Shown here one piece after another: positions 9,113 through 17,314 of a DNA stretch of 64,000 bases. The stretch's first letter is position 1. Each line of letters opens with the position of its first letter. The notes below the pieces were generated by a model. The model saw only the letters and a program-made list of their open reading frames with translations, was not told the DNA's origin and made no database searches. The stretch lies in assembly GCF_019049255.1 (NCBI RefSeq), contig NZ_JAGMUJ010000040.1:1-64000 (forward strand), written 5' to 3'. The DNA is from Streptomyces sp. AC558_RSS880. GTDB lineage: Bacteria; Actinomycetota; Actinomycetes; Streptomycetales; Streptomycetaceae. Made by a program: the position numbers and the translations under genes.

Positions 9113-9481
9113 GCGTACCCCTCGCCCATCGGTTAGTGCTCCTACGACCAGCTCACCCGGAACGGCGCACCGACCGCCCCACACTGAAGAACGAGCGTGC
9201 GTCCCCAGCGGCACGAACGGCCCGTCCGAAAAAGGCGACAAAGCCCTTCACCGTCATTGTCGCGGCCGTACGGCCGTCGCGTCAGCTTGATCGGCGACGG
9301 TTCCGCTGTGGACTGCGCCACGTTGCGCGTCCTCCGGTTCCTGCCGTACCACGACCCACCCCAAAAGGGGCGCGCTTTCCGGACATTGACCGACGAAGCA
9401 TCGGGCGTCCGGGTGCGGTACAACGATCGGCCAGCCTACCTCGCACGGTCGGACAATCCGATCACGGGGACGGCAATCGGA
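9113..9481. other. Intergenic region between cobL and bluB-cobT
   Basis: About 370 bases without a convincing gene. GC is somewhat lower than in the flanking genes, which fits a promoter region for bluB-cobT. I looked for a B12-box-like cobalamin riboswitch and did not see one. A 93-codon minus-strand frame at 9142-9423 lacks family features and good codon bias. Confidence 0.5.
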
Positions 9482-10693
9482 TCAGTTGCCGCGTGCGGGC
9501 AGCACCCCGCTGAGCAGGAACGCGACGCTCCGTTCCTTCTCCGTCCAGGCCCGCGTGTCGAGTTCGACGGACTGCAGCAGGGCGCACTCCACCTGATAGC
9601 CGTGCTCCGCCAGGTTCCGGCCGATGAGTTCGGCCCCGTCGCGGGTGGCGGCGTGCGTGACGATGCGCTGCGGACGGCGGTCGGCGACCGCGGAGACGAC
9701 GCCCGCTCCCCCGCCGCCGACCCTGACGACGTCCGGCTCGGGGAGGTTCTCCAGGACGTGCGGGGCGGTGCCGTGCACGATCTGGAGCTGGACCCCGTAC
9801 CGGCGGGCGGTGGACTCGGTGCGGGCGCAGGCGCGCGGGTCGCTGTCGACGGCGATGACGGCGGCGCCCGCGCGGGCCGCCTCGGTGGCGAAGGCGCCGC
9901 TTGCGCAGCCGATGTCCCAGACGAGGTCGCCGACCCGCGGCCCGAGCCGGGCGAGCTGGGAGACGCGCAGCGGTTCCCGCTCGCCCTCGCCGAGGTCGCC
10001 GCCGTACTCCTCGGCGGGCAGCGACCAGCCGCGGGGCCCGGCGGAGAGGTCGCGTCCGGCGAGCCAGCCGCCGGACTCACCGGCGCCGGCCCGGCCGCCG
10101 ACGACGATGACGACATTGGGGTCGCGCCAGGTGTGGTCGGCGGCCTTGTCGGAGGTGACCACGCTGACCTGCTCGCGCCCGGTGCCGAGCTCCTCGCAGA
10201 TGACGAAGGTGCGGTGGACGCCCTCCATGAGCAGACCCAGTTCGGCGGGCCCGGCACCGGGTGAGGTGAGAACCGCCACCTTGGTGTGGGCTCGGCATAC
10301 ATTCACCGCGCGTCGCAGGGTGCGCGGGTGTGCGACGACCACCTGGGCGTCGTCCCAGGGCATGCCGGCACGGGCGAAGGCCGCGGCGACGGAGGAGACG
10401 CCGGGGACGACCTCGACCTCGAGACCGAACTCGGGTGCGCGCAGGGTCCGTACGACGCCGAAGAAGCCGGGGTCGCCGTCGGCGAGGACGACCGCGGTGC
10501 CGCGGTGGGCGGCGATGCGGCGGGCGGCGAGGGCGACGGAGCCGAGCCGGATGCGCTCGGCGCCGGGGGGCACCTCGGGGAGTGCCAAGTGGTGGGCGGC
10601 GCCGGCCACCAGCGTGGCGGCGCCCAGCGCGGCGCGGGCCGCTGCGGTCAGCGGCGAACCGTCCCAGCCGATCACCGTGACCCGGTCGGCCAT
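9482..10693 (-). CDS. cobL: Precorrin-6Y C5,15-methyltransferase (decarboxylating)
   Basis: The 403-residue product combines a CbiE-like N-terminal tetrapyrrole methylase (VTVIGWDGSPLT, LADGDPGFFG, VPGVSSVAAAFARAG) with a CbiT-like C-terminal SAM methyltransferase (LVWDIGCASGAFATEAAR at about residue 270). CobL methylates C5 and C15 and decarboxylates the C12 acetate side chain in aerobic or anaerobic corrin synthesis. ATG 10693 has a CAGGAG sequence about 11 bases upstream; an upstream ATG at 10744 would add 17 residues. It is the first gene of the minus-strand corrinoid block, with a 370-base gap before bluB-cobT. Confidence 0.9.
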   Translation of the reverse strand: MADRVTVIGWDGSPLTAAARAALGAATLVAGAAHHLALPEVPPGAERIRLGSVALAARRIAAHRGTAVVLADGDPGFFGVVRTLRAPEFGLEVEVVPGVSSVAAAFARAGMPWDDAQVVVAHPRTLRRAVNVCRAHTKVAVLTSPGAGPAELGLLMEGVHRTFVICEELGTGREQVSVVTSDKAADHTWRDPNVVIVVGGRAGAGESGGWLAGRDLSAGPRGWSLPAEEYGGDLGEGEREPLRVSQLARLGPRVGDLVWDIGCASGAFATEAARAGAAVIAVDSDPRACARTESTARRYGVQLQIVHGTAPHVLENLPEPDVVRVGGGGAGVVSAVADRRPQRIVTHAATRDGAELIGRNLAEHGYQVECALLQSVELDTRAWTEKERSVAFLLSGVLPARGN

Positions 10694-10808
10694 CGTCGTC
10701 AGTCTCCTGGGGTTTGCGCAGGTCGTCGTCGGCTGTCCCGCCATGGGCGGGCTCCGTGAGACTACCTGGTGCGGCCGGGGACCGTGCCGCCGGTGCCTCG
10801 TGCGAAGG

Positions 10809-11447
10809 TCAGTTCCAGTCCGCGTACGGGGCGAATCCGCCGGTGTCGGTCAGTTGTCCGTCCGTGCCCTCGATGTCCTCGGGCAGCAGGCTCCACACGA
10901 TGAAGTCGGTGCGTACGTCGCTCCAGCCGCCGTCCTCGGTGTGGACGTGGGCTATGCAGGCGCCTCTCAGCACGCCCTCGCTGATGCAGCCGATCTTCTG
11001 GGCGACCTGCTGCGCGGCGGTGTTGTCGGCGGCGGTGCGCAGTTCGACGCGCTCGAACTTCTGGTCGCCGAAGAGCCACTGCGCGGTGGCCAGCGCGGCC
11101 TCGGAGGCGTAGCCCTCGCCGCGCGCCCAGGGGGCGACGATGTAGGACATCTCGGTCGACCGTACGTGCCAGTTGGTCTTGGTGAGCTGGATGACGCCGA
11201 CCAGGCGCTGGGTGAGGAACTCGGTGACGGCGAGGGCGAGCCCGTCGCCGGCCGCGCGTTCGGCGGGGGCGCACTCGGTGATCCAGGTGCGGGCGGCCTC
11301 TTCGGTGAAGGGCCGGGGGACGTCGGTCCAGGCGGCGACCTGCTCGTCGTTCATCATCTCGGCGAGGGCGGGGACGTCGTCCGTGTCGAGGGGACGCAGC
11401 ACCAACCGCTCCGTGCTGATGGAGATGTTGGGGAAGGTGCTCGTCAT
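10809..11447 (-). CDS. GNAT acetyltransferase, RimJ/RimL type
   Basis: This 212-residue protein starts TERLVLRPLDTDDVPALAEMM, the usual opening of RimJ/RimL-type N-acetyltransferases. The acetyl-CoA loop region is ARGEGYASEAALATAQWLF (about residues 107-125), followed by VELRTAADNTAAQQVAQKIG. The substrate may be a ribosomal protein N-terminus or a small amine; the sequence does not decide. It stands alone on the minus strand, downstream of the metQ terminator. Confidence 0.85.
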   Translation of the reverse strand: MTSTFPNISISTERLVLRPLDTDDVPALAEMMNDEQVAAWTDVPRPFTEEAARTWITECAPAERAAGDGLALAVTEFLTQRLVGVIQLTKTNWHVRSTEMSYIVAPWARGEGYASEAALATAQWLFGDQKFERVELRTAADNTAAQQVAQKIGCISEGVLRGACIAHVHTEDGGWSDVRTDFIVWSLLPEDIEGTDGQLTDTGGFAPYADWN

Positions 11448-11520
11448 GCGCCGCTCCGTAACCTGAGAGACCGTCGGGTGCTGCTGAACTGCCCAGCATG
11501 CAGCATGAAAGCACTGAACC

Positions 11521-11567
11521 GCACCACGGGGTCCACTCCGGTACGCGGAGTGGACCCCGTGGGTGCC
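11521..11567 (-). terminator. Terminator of metNIQ operon
   Basis: A stem of about 20 bp (11521-11540 with 11546-11566, one bulged base) and a 5-base loop lie 17 bases downstream of the metQ stop. It is among the strongest hairpins in the window. Confidence 0.85.
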
Positions 11568-11583
11568 GTGCGGGTCGCGCCGG

Positions 11584-12411
11584 TCAGAACGAGGCGATGA
11601 CGGAGCCCGCGTACTTGTCCTCGATGAACTTCTTCACCTCGGGCGAGGTGAGGAGTTCGGCGAGCTTCTTGACGCGCGGGTCGTCCTCGTTGCCCTCCTT
11701 GACGACGAGGAGGTTCACGTTCGGGTTGTTCTCGGCGGACTCCAGGGCGATGGCGTCCTCGGCCGGCTTGAGGTCGGCCTCCAGGGCGTAGTTGCCGTTG
11801 ATGACGGCCGCGTCGACGTCGTCCAGGGAGCGCGGGGTCTGGGCCGCCTCCAGCTCCTTGAACTTCAGGTTCTTCGGGTTCTCGGTGATGTCCGCGGTGG
11901 TGGCCGCGGTGCCGACGCCGTCCTTGAGGGTGATGAGCCCGTTGGCGGCGAGCAGCTGGAGGGCGCGGGCCTCGGTGACGGTGTCGTTGGGGACGGCGAC
12001 GGTCGCGCCGTTCTTCAGGCCGTCGGCCTTCTCGGTCTTCTTCGAGTACAGGCCGAGCGGCTCCAGGTGCACCGAGGCGACGGACTTCAGGTGGGTGCCG
12101 TTCTTCTTGTTGAAGTCCTCGAGGTAGGGCTCGGTCTGGAAGTAGTTGGCTCCCACCGAACCGTCCTCGGTGGCCGTGTTCGGCGTGACGTAGTCGGTGA
12201 ACTCCTTGACCTCCAGGTCGAGGCCGGCCTTGTCGGCGAGGTTGTCCTTGACGTAGGTGAGGACCTCGGCGTGCGGGACGGGCGTCGCGGCGACGACCAG
12301 CGGTCCGGAGGTGTCGGAGGCGGCGTCCTTGTCCGAGCCGCAGGCGGTGAGCCCGAGGGTGAGGGCTCCGGCGGCGAGGACGGCGGTGGTGATCTTGGCG
12401 GTGTTACGCAC
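11584..12411 (-). CDS. metQ: Methionine ABC transporter substrate-binding lipoprotein
   Basis: The product is 275 residues with a lipoprotein signal peptide ending in LTAC (cleavage before Cys at about 24). The NlpA/MetQ fold is clear: PVPHAEVL, the conserved VGANYFQTEPYLEDFNKKNGT, and GATVAVPNDTVTEARAL. It should capture L- or D-methionine outside the membrane and deliver it to MetI. The GTG start at 12411 has an AAGGAAAGG site. It follows metI by 62 bases and ends at a strong terminator, so it is the last gene of metNIQ. Confidence 0.93.
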   Translation of the reverse strand: MRNTAKITTAVLAAGALTLGLTACGSDKDAASDTSGPLVVAATPVPHAEVLTYVKDNLADKAGLDLEVKEFTDYVTPNTATEDGSVGANYFQTEPYLEDFNKKNGTHLKSVASVHLEPLGLYSKKTEKADGLKNGATVAVPNDTVTEARALQLLAANGLITLKDGVGTAATTADITENPKNLKFKELEAAQTPRSLDDVDAAVINGNYALEADLKPAEDAIALESAENNPNVNLLVVKEGNEDDPRVKKLAELLTSPEVKKFIEDKYAGSVIASF

Positions 12412-12473
12412 GAAAAGTGCCTTTCCTTGGGTGGTGCGGCCCCGTGTCGGGTGTTACGGGGAGTCTTCGGGGG

Positions 12474-13211
12474 TTACGCGACCTTGCCGATGTCGGCCGC
12501 GGCGGGCTCCTTGGCCTTCAGGAGCCGGAGCCTGGGCGAGGGACCGGAGCGGCCGCCGCGGCGGTGCAGGGCGCGGGCCGCGTAGTCGCCGGCGAACTGG
12601 ATGAGCGAGATGGCCACGGCGAGGACCGCGACGGTGATCCACATCAGGCCGGTCTCGAAGCGCTGGTAGCCGTAGCGGACGGCGAGGTCGCCGAGTCCGC
12701 CGCCGCCGACGGTGCCGGCCATGGCCGAGTAGCCGATGAGGGCGATGACCGTGGTGGTGGTGCTGGCGATCAGCGAGGGCAGCGCCTCGGGGACGAGGAC
12801 CTTGCGAACGATCGTCCAGGTGTTGCCGCCCATGGCCTGCACGGCCTCGACGAGCCCGTGGTCCACTTCGCGTACGGCGGTCTCGACGAGGCGGGCGAAG
12901 AAGGGGATGCCGCCGATGGCGAGCGGCACGATCGCGGCCTCGCTGCCGATGGTGGTGCCGGTGACCCAGCGGGTGAAGTCCATCAGGGCGACCATGAGGA
13001 TGATGAACGGCAGCGAGCGGCCGATGTTCACGATCTGCCCGATGACCTTGTTCACCAGCGTGTTCTGCAGCAGTCCGCCCTTGTCGGTGAGGACGAGCAG
13101 GACGCCCAGCGGAAGGCCGCCGACGACGGCGATCAGGGTGGACCAGCCGACCATGACCAGCGTCTCGGTACAGGCCTGTTCGAGCAGTGGCTGCATCTCG
13201 GACCAGGTCAC
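12474..13211 (-). CDS. metI: Methionine ABC transporter permease
   Basis: This 245-residue inner-membrane protein has about five or six helices and the cytoplasmic EAA-type loop (EAVQAMGGNTWTIVRKVLVPEALP, about residues 122-145) that contacts MetN. The GTG start overlaps the metN stop by four bases (GTGA), implying translational coupling. The tail after the last helix is basic and about 30 residues long, longer than in E. coli MetI. Confidence 0.93.
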   Translation of the reverse strand: MTWSEMQPLLEQACTETLVMVGWSTLIAVVGGLPLGVLLVLTDKGGLLQNTLVNKVIGQIVNIGRSLPFIILMVALMDFTRWVTGTTIGSEAAIVPLAIGGIPFFARLVETAVREVDHGLVEAVQAMGGNTWTIVRKVLVPEALPSLIASTTTTVIALIGYSAMAGTVGGGGLGDLAVRYGYQRFETGLMWITVAVLAVAISLIQFAGDYAARALHRRGGRSGPSPRLRLLKAKEPAAADIGKVA

Positions 13212-14260
13212 TTGGCCCCCTCCTTCACAAGTGCGGGCTCCGCCTGGTTCACGACGTCGATCTGCAGGCCCTGTTCGCGCAGGAAGCCGACGGGTACGAC
13301 GTTGTCCTCGTAGCGGCCGGGCAGTTCGATGCGCATCCGGCCGACCTGGAGGCCGCCGACGGTGTCGATGGCCGCGCCGAGGATCGATATGTCGATGTTG
13401 TAGGTACGGGAGAGCTGGGAGATGACCGGCTGGGTCGCGCTCTCGCCGTGGAAGGTGACGTCGAGGACGGTGCGGTCGTCGCCGGAGGCCTCGCCGCCGA
13501 CCGGGAAGAGCGCGGCGGCCAGTTCGGAGCCGGGGGTGGCGAGGAGTCCGGTGACCGTGCCGGACTCGACGACGCGGCCGTTCTCCATGAGGGCGGCCGA
13601 GTCGCAGATCGACTTCACGACGTCCATCTCGTGGGTGATGAGCAGGACGGTGAGGCCGAGCCGGCGGTTCAGGTCGCGCAGGAGGTGCAGGATCGAGCGG
13701 GTGGTCTCCGGGTCGAGGGCGCTGGTGGCCTCGTCGGAGAGCAGCACCTTGGGGTCGCCGGTGAGGGCGCGGGCGATGCCGACACGCTGCTTCTGGCCAC
13801 CGGAGAGCTGGGCGGGGTAGGCCTTGGCCTTGTCGGCGAGGCCGACCAGGTCGAGCAGTTCCATCGCCTTGCGGGAACGTTCCTTCCCCGACTTCCCGAG
13901 GATTTCCAGCGGCAGTTCGACGTTGTCCTGCACGGTGCGCGAGGACAGCAGGTTGAAGTGCTGGAAGACCATGCCGATACGGCTGCGCGCCTGCCGCAGT
14001 TCCCTACCGGCCCGGGGTCCGCGGCCGGCGAGCGCGGTGAGGTCCTGGCCGTCCACGGTCACCGTGCCCGAGGTGGGGCGTTCGAGCAGGTTGACGCAGC
14101 GGATGAGGGAGGACTTGCCGGCGCCGGACTGGCCGATGACGCCGTAGACCTCGCCTTCGCGGACGTGCAGGTCGACGCCGTCGAGGGCGGTGACCTCGCG
14201 GCCGCGTGAGCGGTAGACCTTGGTGAGGCCCGAGGTGGTGATCACGTGGGTATCCGTCAC
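13208..14260 (-). CDS. metN: Methionine ABC transporter ATP-binding protein with NIL domain
   Basis: The 350-residue ATPase has Walker A GQSGAGKSSLI, Q-loop MVFQHFNLLS, signature LSGGQKQRVGIARAL and Walker B VLLSDEATSALDP. The last 90 residues are the NIL domain (VLDVTFHGESATQPVISQLSRTYNIDISILG), which in MetN proteins binds methionine and inhibits transport when methionine is plentiful. GTG 14260 is chosen because homologues begin VTDTHVITTSGLTKVY; its ribosome binding site is weak and an ATG at 14302 would add 14 residues. It is preceded by a Cys/Met-rich leader ORF. Confidence 0.92.
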   Translation of the reverse strand: MTDTHVITTSGLTKVYRSRGREVTALDGVDLHVREGEVYGVIGQSGAGKSSLIRCVNLLERPTSGTVTVDGQDLTALAGRGPRAGRELRQARSRIGMVFQHFNLLSSRTVQDNVELPLEILGKSGKERSRKAMELLDLVGLADKAKAYPAQLSGGQKQRVGIARALTGDPKVLLSDEATSALDPETTRSILHLLRDLNRRLGLTVLLITHEMDVVKSICDSAALMENGRVVESGTVTGLLATPGSELAAALFPVGGEASGDDRTVLDVTFHGESATQPVISQLSRTYNIDISILGAAIDTVGGLQVGRMRIELPGRYEDNVVPVGFLREQGLQIDVVNQAEPALVKEGAK

Positions 14261-14466
14261 TGTCGAGTGCGCGGCACGTCGTGGGCGCCGGGCACGAGGC
14301 ATTCAGGGTCGGAAGCAGCGGGCGGCACGACTCTCGCGGGCGTGGCGAAGGAGTCCGTGGAGAAACGTGCGCGCGGGGCGTGGCTCAGCCGCGCATGCGG
14401 GGCATGGGGACGGACATGAGCCGGCTCTCGCTTCGGGGCGCGAGGCTCAGATGGTGCGGGGGCCCT
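14261..14466 (-). promoter_or_regulatory. metN leader region with possible attenuator hairpin
   Basis: This stretch separates the leader ORF stop from metN. An imperfect hairpin (14418-14448: CTCGC 14427-14431 with GCGAG 14440-14444, and GAGC/GCTC outside) follows the leader ORF by about 20 bases on the minus strand. It could be one form of an attenuator. I saw no S-box or other SAM riboswitch consensus. Confidence 0.4.
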
Positions 14467-14559
14467 CTAGAAGGCGCACATTCGGCGCTGACACATACAA
14501 CGAGCACCGGGCGTCAGGGTCGCCTCGGTCGCAGGGGTGCGGTCGCTCGTCGTGGTCAT
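14467..14559 (-). CDS. Cys/Met-rich leader peptide upstream of metNIQ, 30 aa
   Basis: A 30-codon minus-strand ORF begins at ATG 14559 and ends with TAG at 14467. Its last ten residues are CMCQRRMCAF, so three Cys and two Met codons fall within eight codons (residues 21-28). The transporter downstream carries methionine, which makes a regulatory uORF likely. No ribosome binding site is close, but a TTTACT box lies 7 bases before the ATG, fitting a leaderless transcript. Cysteine-rich leader peptides that attenuate sulfur genes are known in actinobacteria; this one was found here by reading the sequence and its function is inferred. Confidence 0.6.
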   Translation of the reverse strand: MTTTSDRTPATEATLTPGARCMCQRRMCAF

Positions 14560-14641
14560 GCGATCAGTAAAGCAGACGTTCGCTCCTGACCGGACACGGC
14601 TGTCCGCATTCTGGACAGCCGTGGACAGCGGTGCGCGCACG

Positions 14642-15292
14642 TCAGGGACGTACGGAGATCTCCACTCCCCCGTCCGTGACCAGTGCGGACAGGGCCGAGA
14701 GGTCCTCGACGACGAGGTCGGCGGTCAGTTCGTGGGCCCGGTGGGTTGTGGCCAAGGCCACGGTGGTCATGCCGGCGGCACGGCCGGCCTGGAGTCCGGC
14801 GGGAGCGTCCTCGAAGACGACGCAGTGCGCGGGGTCGACGCCGAGGGTGCGGGCGGCGAGGAGGTAGGGCTCGGGGTCGGGCTTGCCGCGGGTGATGTCG
14901 TCGGCGGCGATCAGGGTCTTGGGCAGGATGCCGACGGCTTCGAGGCGGGCCTCGGCGAGGCGCCGGGTGGCGGAGGTGACGACGGCCCAGCGCTCGGCGG
15001 GCAGCGCGGCGAGGAAGTCCTCGGTCCCGGGCAGCAGGCGCACACCGCCGCCCGGTACGTCCTCCACCTCCAGGTCCTCGATCCGCGCGACGGCCTCCGG
15101 CACGACGTGGGCGGGCAGCAGGTCGGCGGCTATCTCGGCGGCCGGCCGCCCGTGCAGCTCGACCCGCCCGAACTCCTCGGCCGTGATCCCGTACTCGACG
15201 GCCCACCGCGTCCAGCAGCGGTTCACGGAGTCGAGGGACGAGACAAGGGTTCCGTCGTTGTCGAACAGCAGGGCCTGCGCGTGGATGGTCAT
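14642..15292 (-). CDS. HAD-family sugar-phosphatase-like hydrolase
   Basis: The 216-residue protein has HAD motif I FDNDGTLVSS near the N-terminus (the second Asp of the usual DxD is preserved as DND), motif II VVTSATR at about residue 103, motif III lysine in RGKPDPEPYLLAA and motif IV VVFEDAPAGLQAGRAAGM. A helical cap lies between motifs I and II. Close relatives are beta-phosphoglucomutase-like and glycerol/sugar-phosphate phosphatases. The substrate is not decidable. Monocistronic on the minus strand. Confidence 0.88.
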   Translation of the reverse strand: MTIHAQALLFDNDGTLVSSLDSVNRCWTRWAVEYGITAEEFGRVELHGRPAAEIAADLLPAHVVPEAVARIEDLEVEDVPGGGVRLLPGTEDFLAALPAERWAVVTSATRRLAEARLEAVGILPKTLIAADDITRGKPDPEPYLLAARTLGVDPAHCVVFEDAPAGLQAGRAAGMTTVALATTHRAHELTADLVVEDLSALSALVTDGGVEISVRP

Positions 15293-15390
15293 GCCATCGA
15301 CCCTACGGGGTCGCCCCGGCGGGCCCGCGGGCCCGGACGCTCCCGGGGGCGGGCGCGGTGGGGGAATTCCGGCGTAATAAAGTCACTGAC

Positions 15391-15750
15391 ATGCTTGATG
15401 TCCTGACGGTGGTGACCGGTGTCGCCGCGCTGTTGCTCGGCGCCTGGTGCGGGTGGGCCGCCTACCGTGACCAGCCGACGAAGGACTGGCACTTCATCGG
15501 GATGGCCGTGGTCACGCTGCTGGCGCTGGTCCAGCTGGTCGTCGGGATCGTGCAGCTGGCCCGGGGCGAGAAGCCGGAGCAGGGCACGACGGTCTTCGTG
15601 GCGTATCTGCTCGGCGCGTTCGCGTGCGTCCCGGCGGCCGGCTTCATGTCGCTGGGCGAGCGCTCCCGCTGGGGTTCGCTGACGGTCGCCGCGAGCGGTG
15701 TCGTGCTCGCCGTGCTCGAGGTGCGCCTCTATGACATCTGGGGAGGCTGA
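15391..15750 (+). CDS. Small integral membrane protein, 119 aa
   Basis: Starts at ATG 15391. There are four hydrophobic segments (about residues 3-24, 34-55, 68-88 and 95-112) with short loops. No ribosome binding site is seen; instead TAATAA at 15376-15381 sits 9 bases before the ATG, so the message may be nearly leaderless. The next gene starts two bases after its stop. Function unknown. Confidence 0.8.
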   Translation: MLDVLTVVTGVAALLLGAWCGWAAYRDQPTKDWHFIGMAVVTLLALVQLVVGIVQLARGEKPEQGTTVFVAYLLGAFACVPAAGFMSLGERSRWGSLTVAASGVVLAVLEVRLYDIWGG

Positions 15751-15751
15751 G

Positions 15752-16171
15752 ATGGCCGCGACGCAGGAGAAGCCGGCCGGGACGCGGCTGATCGGCGGTC
15801 CCGGACTGCTGCTGGTGTGGCTGTACGGGGTGATGGTCGTCGGCGCGGTGTCGCGCTCCGCGTACCAGATCGCCACCGAGTTCGACCGGGCGCCGCTCGC
15901 CTACGCGCTGTCGGCGGCGGCCGGCGTGGTCTACGGCTTCATCACCTACACCCTGGTGCGCGGCGGGGAGACGGCCCGCAGGGCGGCGCTGGTGTGCTGC
16001 GCCGCCGAGCTCGTGGGCGTACTGACCGTGGGGACCTGGACGCTGGTGGAGCCGTCCGCGTTCCCCGACGCCACCGTGTGGTCGGAGTACGGGATGGGGT
16101 ACCTCTTCATCCCCGTGCTGCTGCCCCTCACGGCCGTGTACTGGCTGCGCAGGGCGCGGCCCGCGTCCTGA
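15752..16171 (+). CDS. Conserved membrane protein, 139 aa
   Basis: ATG 15752 has a GGGGAGGC ribosome binding site within the end of the previous gene, which fixes this start. Four hydrophobic helices are visible (LLLVWLYGVMVVGAV, YALSAAAGVVYGFITYTL, AALVCCAAELVGVLTVGTW and YLFIPVLLPLTAVYWL). Conserved in Streptomyces to my knowledge, function unknown. It forms a two-gene unit with the gene at 15391 and its stop abuts the stop of the convergent acetyltransferase with no spacer. Confidence 0.85.
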   Translation: MAATQEKPAGTRLIGGPGLLLVWLYGVMVVGAVSRSAYQIATEFDRAPLAYALSAAAGVVYGFITYTLVRGGETARRAALVCCAAELVGVLTVGTWTLVEPSAFPDATVWSEYGMGYLFIPVLLPLTAVYWLRRARPAS

Positions 16172-16669
16172 TCAGGCGGTCGTCGCGTAGGCCTGCGCCT
16201 GCTTCTCCAGGACGATCATCGGTACGCCGTCGGCGCCCTGGGAGGTGCCCACCCGCTGGTAGCCGACCTTGCTGTACAGGCTCAGGTTGCTCTCGCTGCG
16301 GTGCCCGGCGTGCAGGCGGAACGTCCTGGCGCCGCGCTCGTCGGCGAGGGCGGACTCCGCGGCCCTCAGGAGACGCGCGCCGATGCCGTGTCCCTGGAGG
16401 CGGGGGTGGACGCAGAGCTTGCCGATCGCGGCGGCGCCGTCCTCGGTGATCCTGCCGTGCACCGAGCCGACGATCTCGTCACCGAGGCGGGCGACGAAGA
16501 CGCAGTCGACGGCGACCTCCTCGCGGACCGAGTCGAGGCTCTGGACGAGTGGGTCGATGCGGTAGTTGCCGTAGAGCGCCGCCTCGCTCTGGAAGCACAG
16601 GTACTGCAACCTGAAGATCTGCTCCGCGTCCTGCCCGGCCGCCGCAGAGATGGTCACGCTCATGCCCAT
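16172..16669 (-). CDS. GNAT N-acetyltransferase, 165 aa
   Basis: GNAT core with the acetyl-CoA loop motif VHPRLQGHGIGARLLRAAESAL (about residues 86-107) and RSESNLSLYSKVGYQRVG in the C-terminal half. ATG 16669 is nine bases after a GGGAGG site and is preferred over ATG 16663. Substrate unknown. Confidence 0.85.
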   Translation of the reverse strand: MGMSVTISAAAGQDAEQIFRLQYLCFQSEAALYGNYRIDPLVQSLDSVREEVAVDCVFVARLGDEIVGSVHGRITEDGAAAIGKLCVHPRLQGHGIGARLLRAAESALADERGARTFRLHAGHRSESNLSLYSKVGYQRVGTSQGADGVPMIVLEKQAQAYATTA

Positions 16670-16726
16670 GTGCGCATGCCTCCCGCTCACCTGATCACCT
16701 GTCGTCCTTCACTCCTATCCCCGTCC

Positions 16727-17239
16727 TCAGCGCGCCGCAACCTCCCGTGTGAGCAAACGACGCAGACATCCCAGGCATCTGGAACGTTCCGGGCCAAGAC
16801 CGCCCTGTGAGATACCCAACTCCCCCGCGATCTCCCGGTATGTCGGGTCGCGCGGGGACAGCAGCGCCTCCATCAGCTCCGGGCAGCGGCCGGGCAGTCG
16901 GCGTACGGCGTCCCGCAGGGCGCGGCGACGGGCGGCGGCGAGTGCGAGCCCTTCGGGGTCGTGCTGGCCGGTGCCGGCGGGATCACCGGTCAACGCCGTT
17001 TCCCGGCGGGCCCTGCGGCGGATGCGGCGGGCCTCCGTACGGACGGCCCGGCGGAGCCAGCCCGGGGGGTCGGGCGGCGGACCGCAGGCGTCGAGGCGCT
17101 CCAGGAGGCGGAGCCACACCGCCTGTTCCAGATCGCCCGGTTCGGTCCCGGAGCCGAGCGTCTCGGCGGCGGCCTCCGCGGTGAGCAGCGGACGCAGGGA
17201 GACGACCAGCTCGTACGCGGGGACCGGCTCGTGTGTCAT
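16727..17239 (-). CDS. ECF-like RNA polymerase sigma factor
   Basis: This 170-residue protein has a sigma region-2-like part (DLEQAVWLRLLERLDACG, then WLRRAVRTEARRIRRRARRE) and a region-4-like helix-turn-helix (TYREIAGELGISQGGLGPERSRCLGCLRRLL). It has no anti-sigma gene next to it and no membrane segment. It probably directs polymerase to a small promoter set. Two Cys residues in the region-4 recognition area (RCLGC) are unusual. The glpQ gene upstream ends at a terminator before this gene, so it probably has its own promoter. Confidence 0.75.
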   Translation of the reverse strand: MTHEPVPAYELVVSLRPLLTAEAAAETLGSGTEPGDLEQAVWLRLLERLDACGPPPDPPGWLRRAVRTEARRIRRRARRETALTGDPAGTGQHDPEGLALAAARRRALRDAVRRLPGRCPELMEALLSPRDPTYREIAGELGISQGGLGPERSRCLGCLRRLLTREVAAR

Positions 17240-17253
17240 ACGGGCGACGACTC

Positions 17254-17285
17254 GGCCGCCCCCGGCAGGGTTGCCCGGGGCGGCC
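17254..17285 (-). terminator. Terminator between glpQ and the sigma gene
   Basis: A 14-bp stem with one mismatch (17254-17267 with 17272-17285) and a 4-base loop lies just downstream of the glpQ stop and 15 bases upstream of the sigma start on the minus strand. Confidence 0.7.
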
Positions 17286-17314
17286 CGAACTCACCCCTGA
17301 CGGGGCGAAACAGG

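Noticed and set aside
5138..9136. A very long open frame on the plus strand opposite bluB-cobT
   Set aside because: It is antisense overlap caused by GC3 bias of the minus-strand gene; it contains low-complexity peptide with no family motifs.
9142..9423. A 93-codon minus-strand frame between bluB-cobT and cobL
   Set aside because: It has no ribosome binding site, poor codon bias and no recognisable family.
9113..9481. Cobalamin riboswitch before bluB-cobT
   Set aside because: No B12-box-like sequence or its paired elements were seen in the region.
14261..14641. SAM riboswitch before metN
   Set aside because: No S-box core was visible; the leader ORF is a better explanation.
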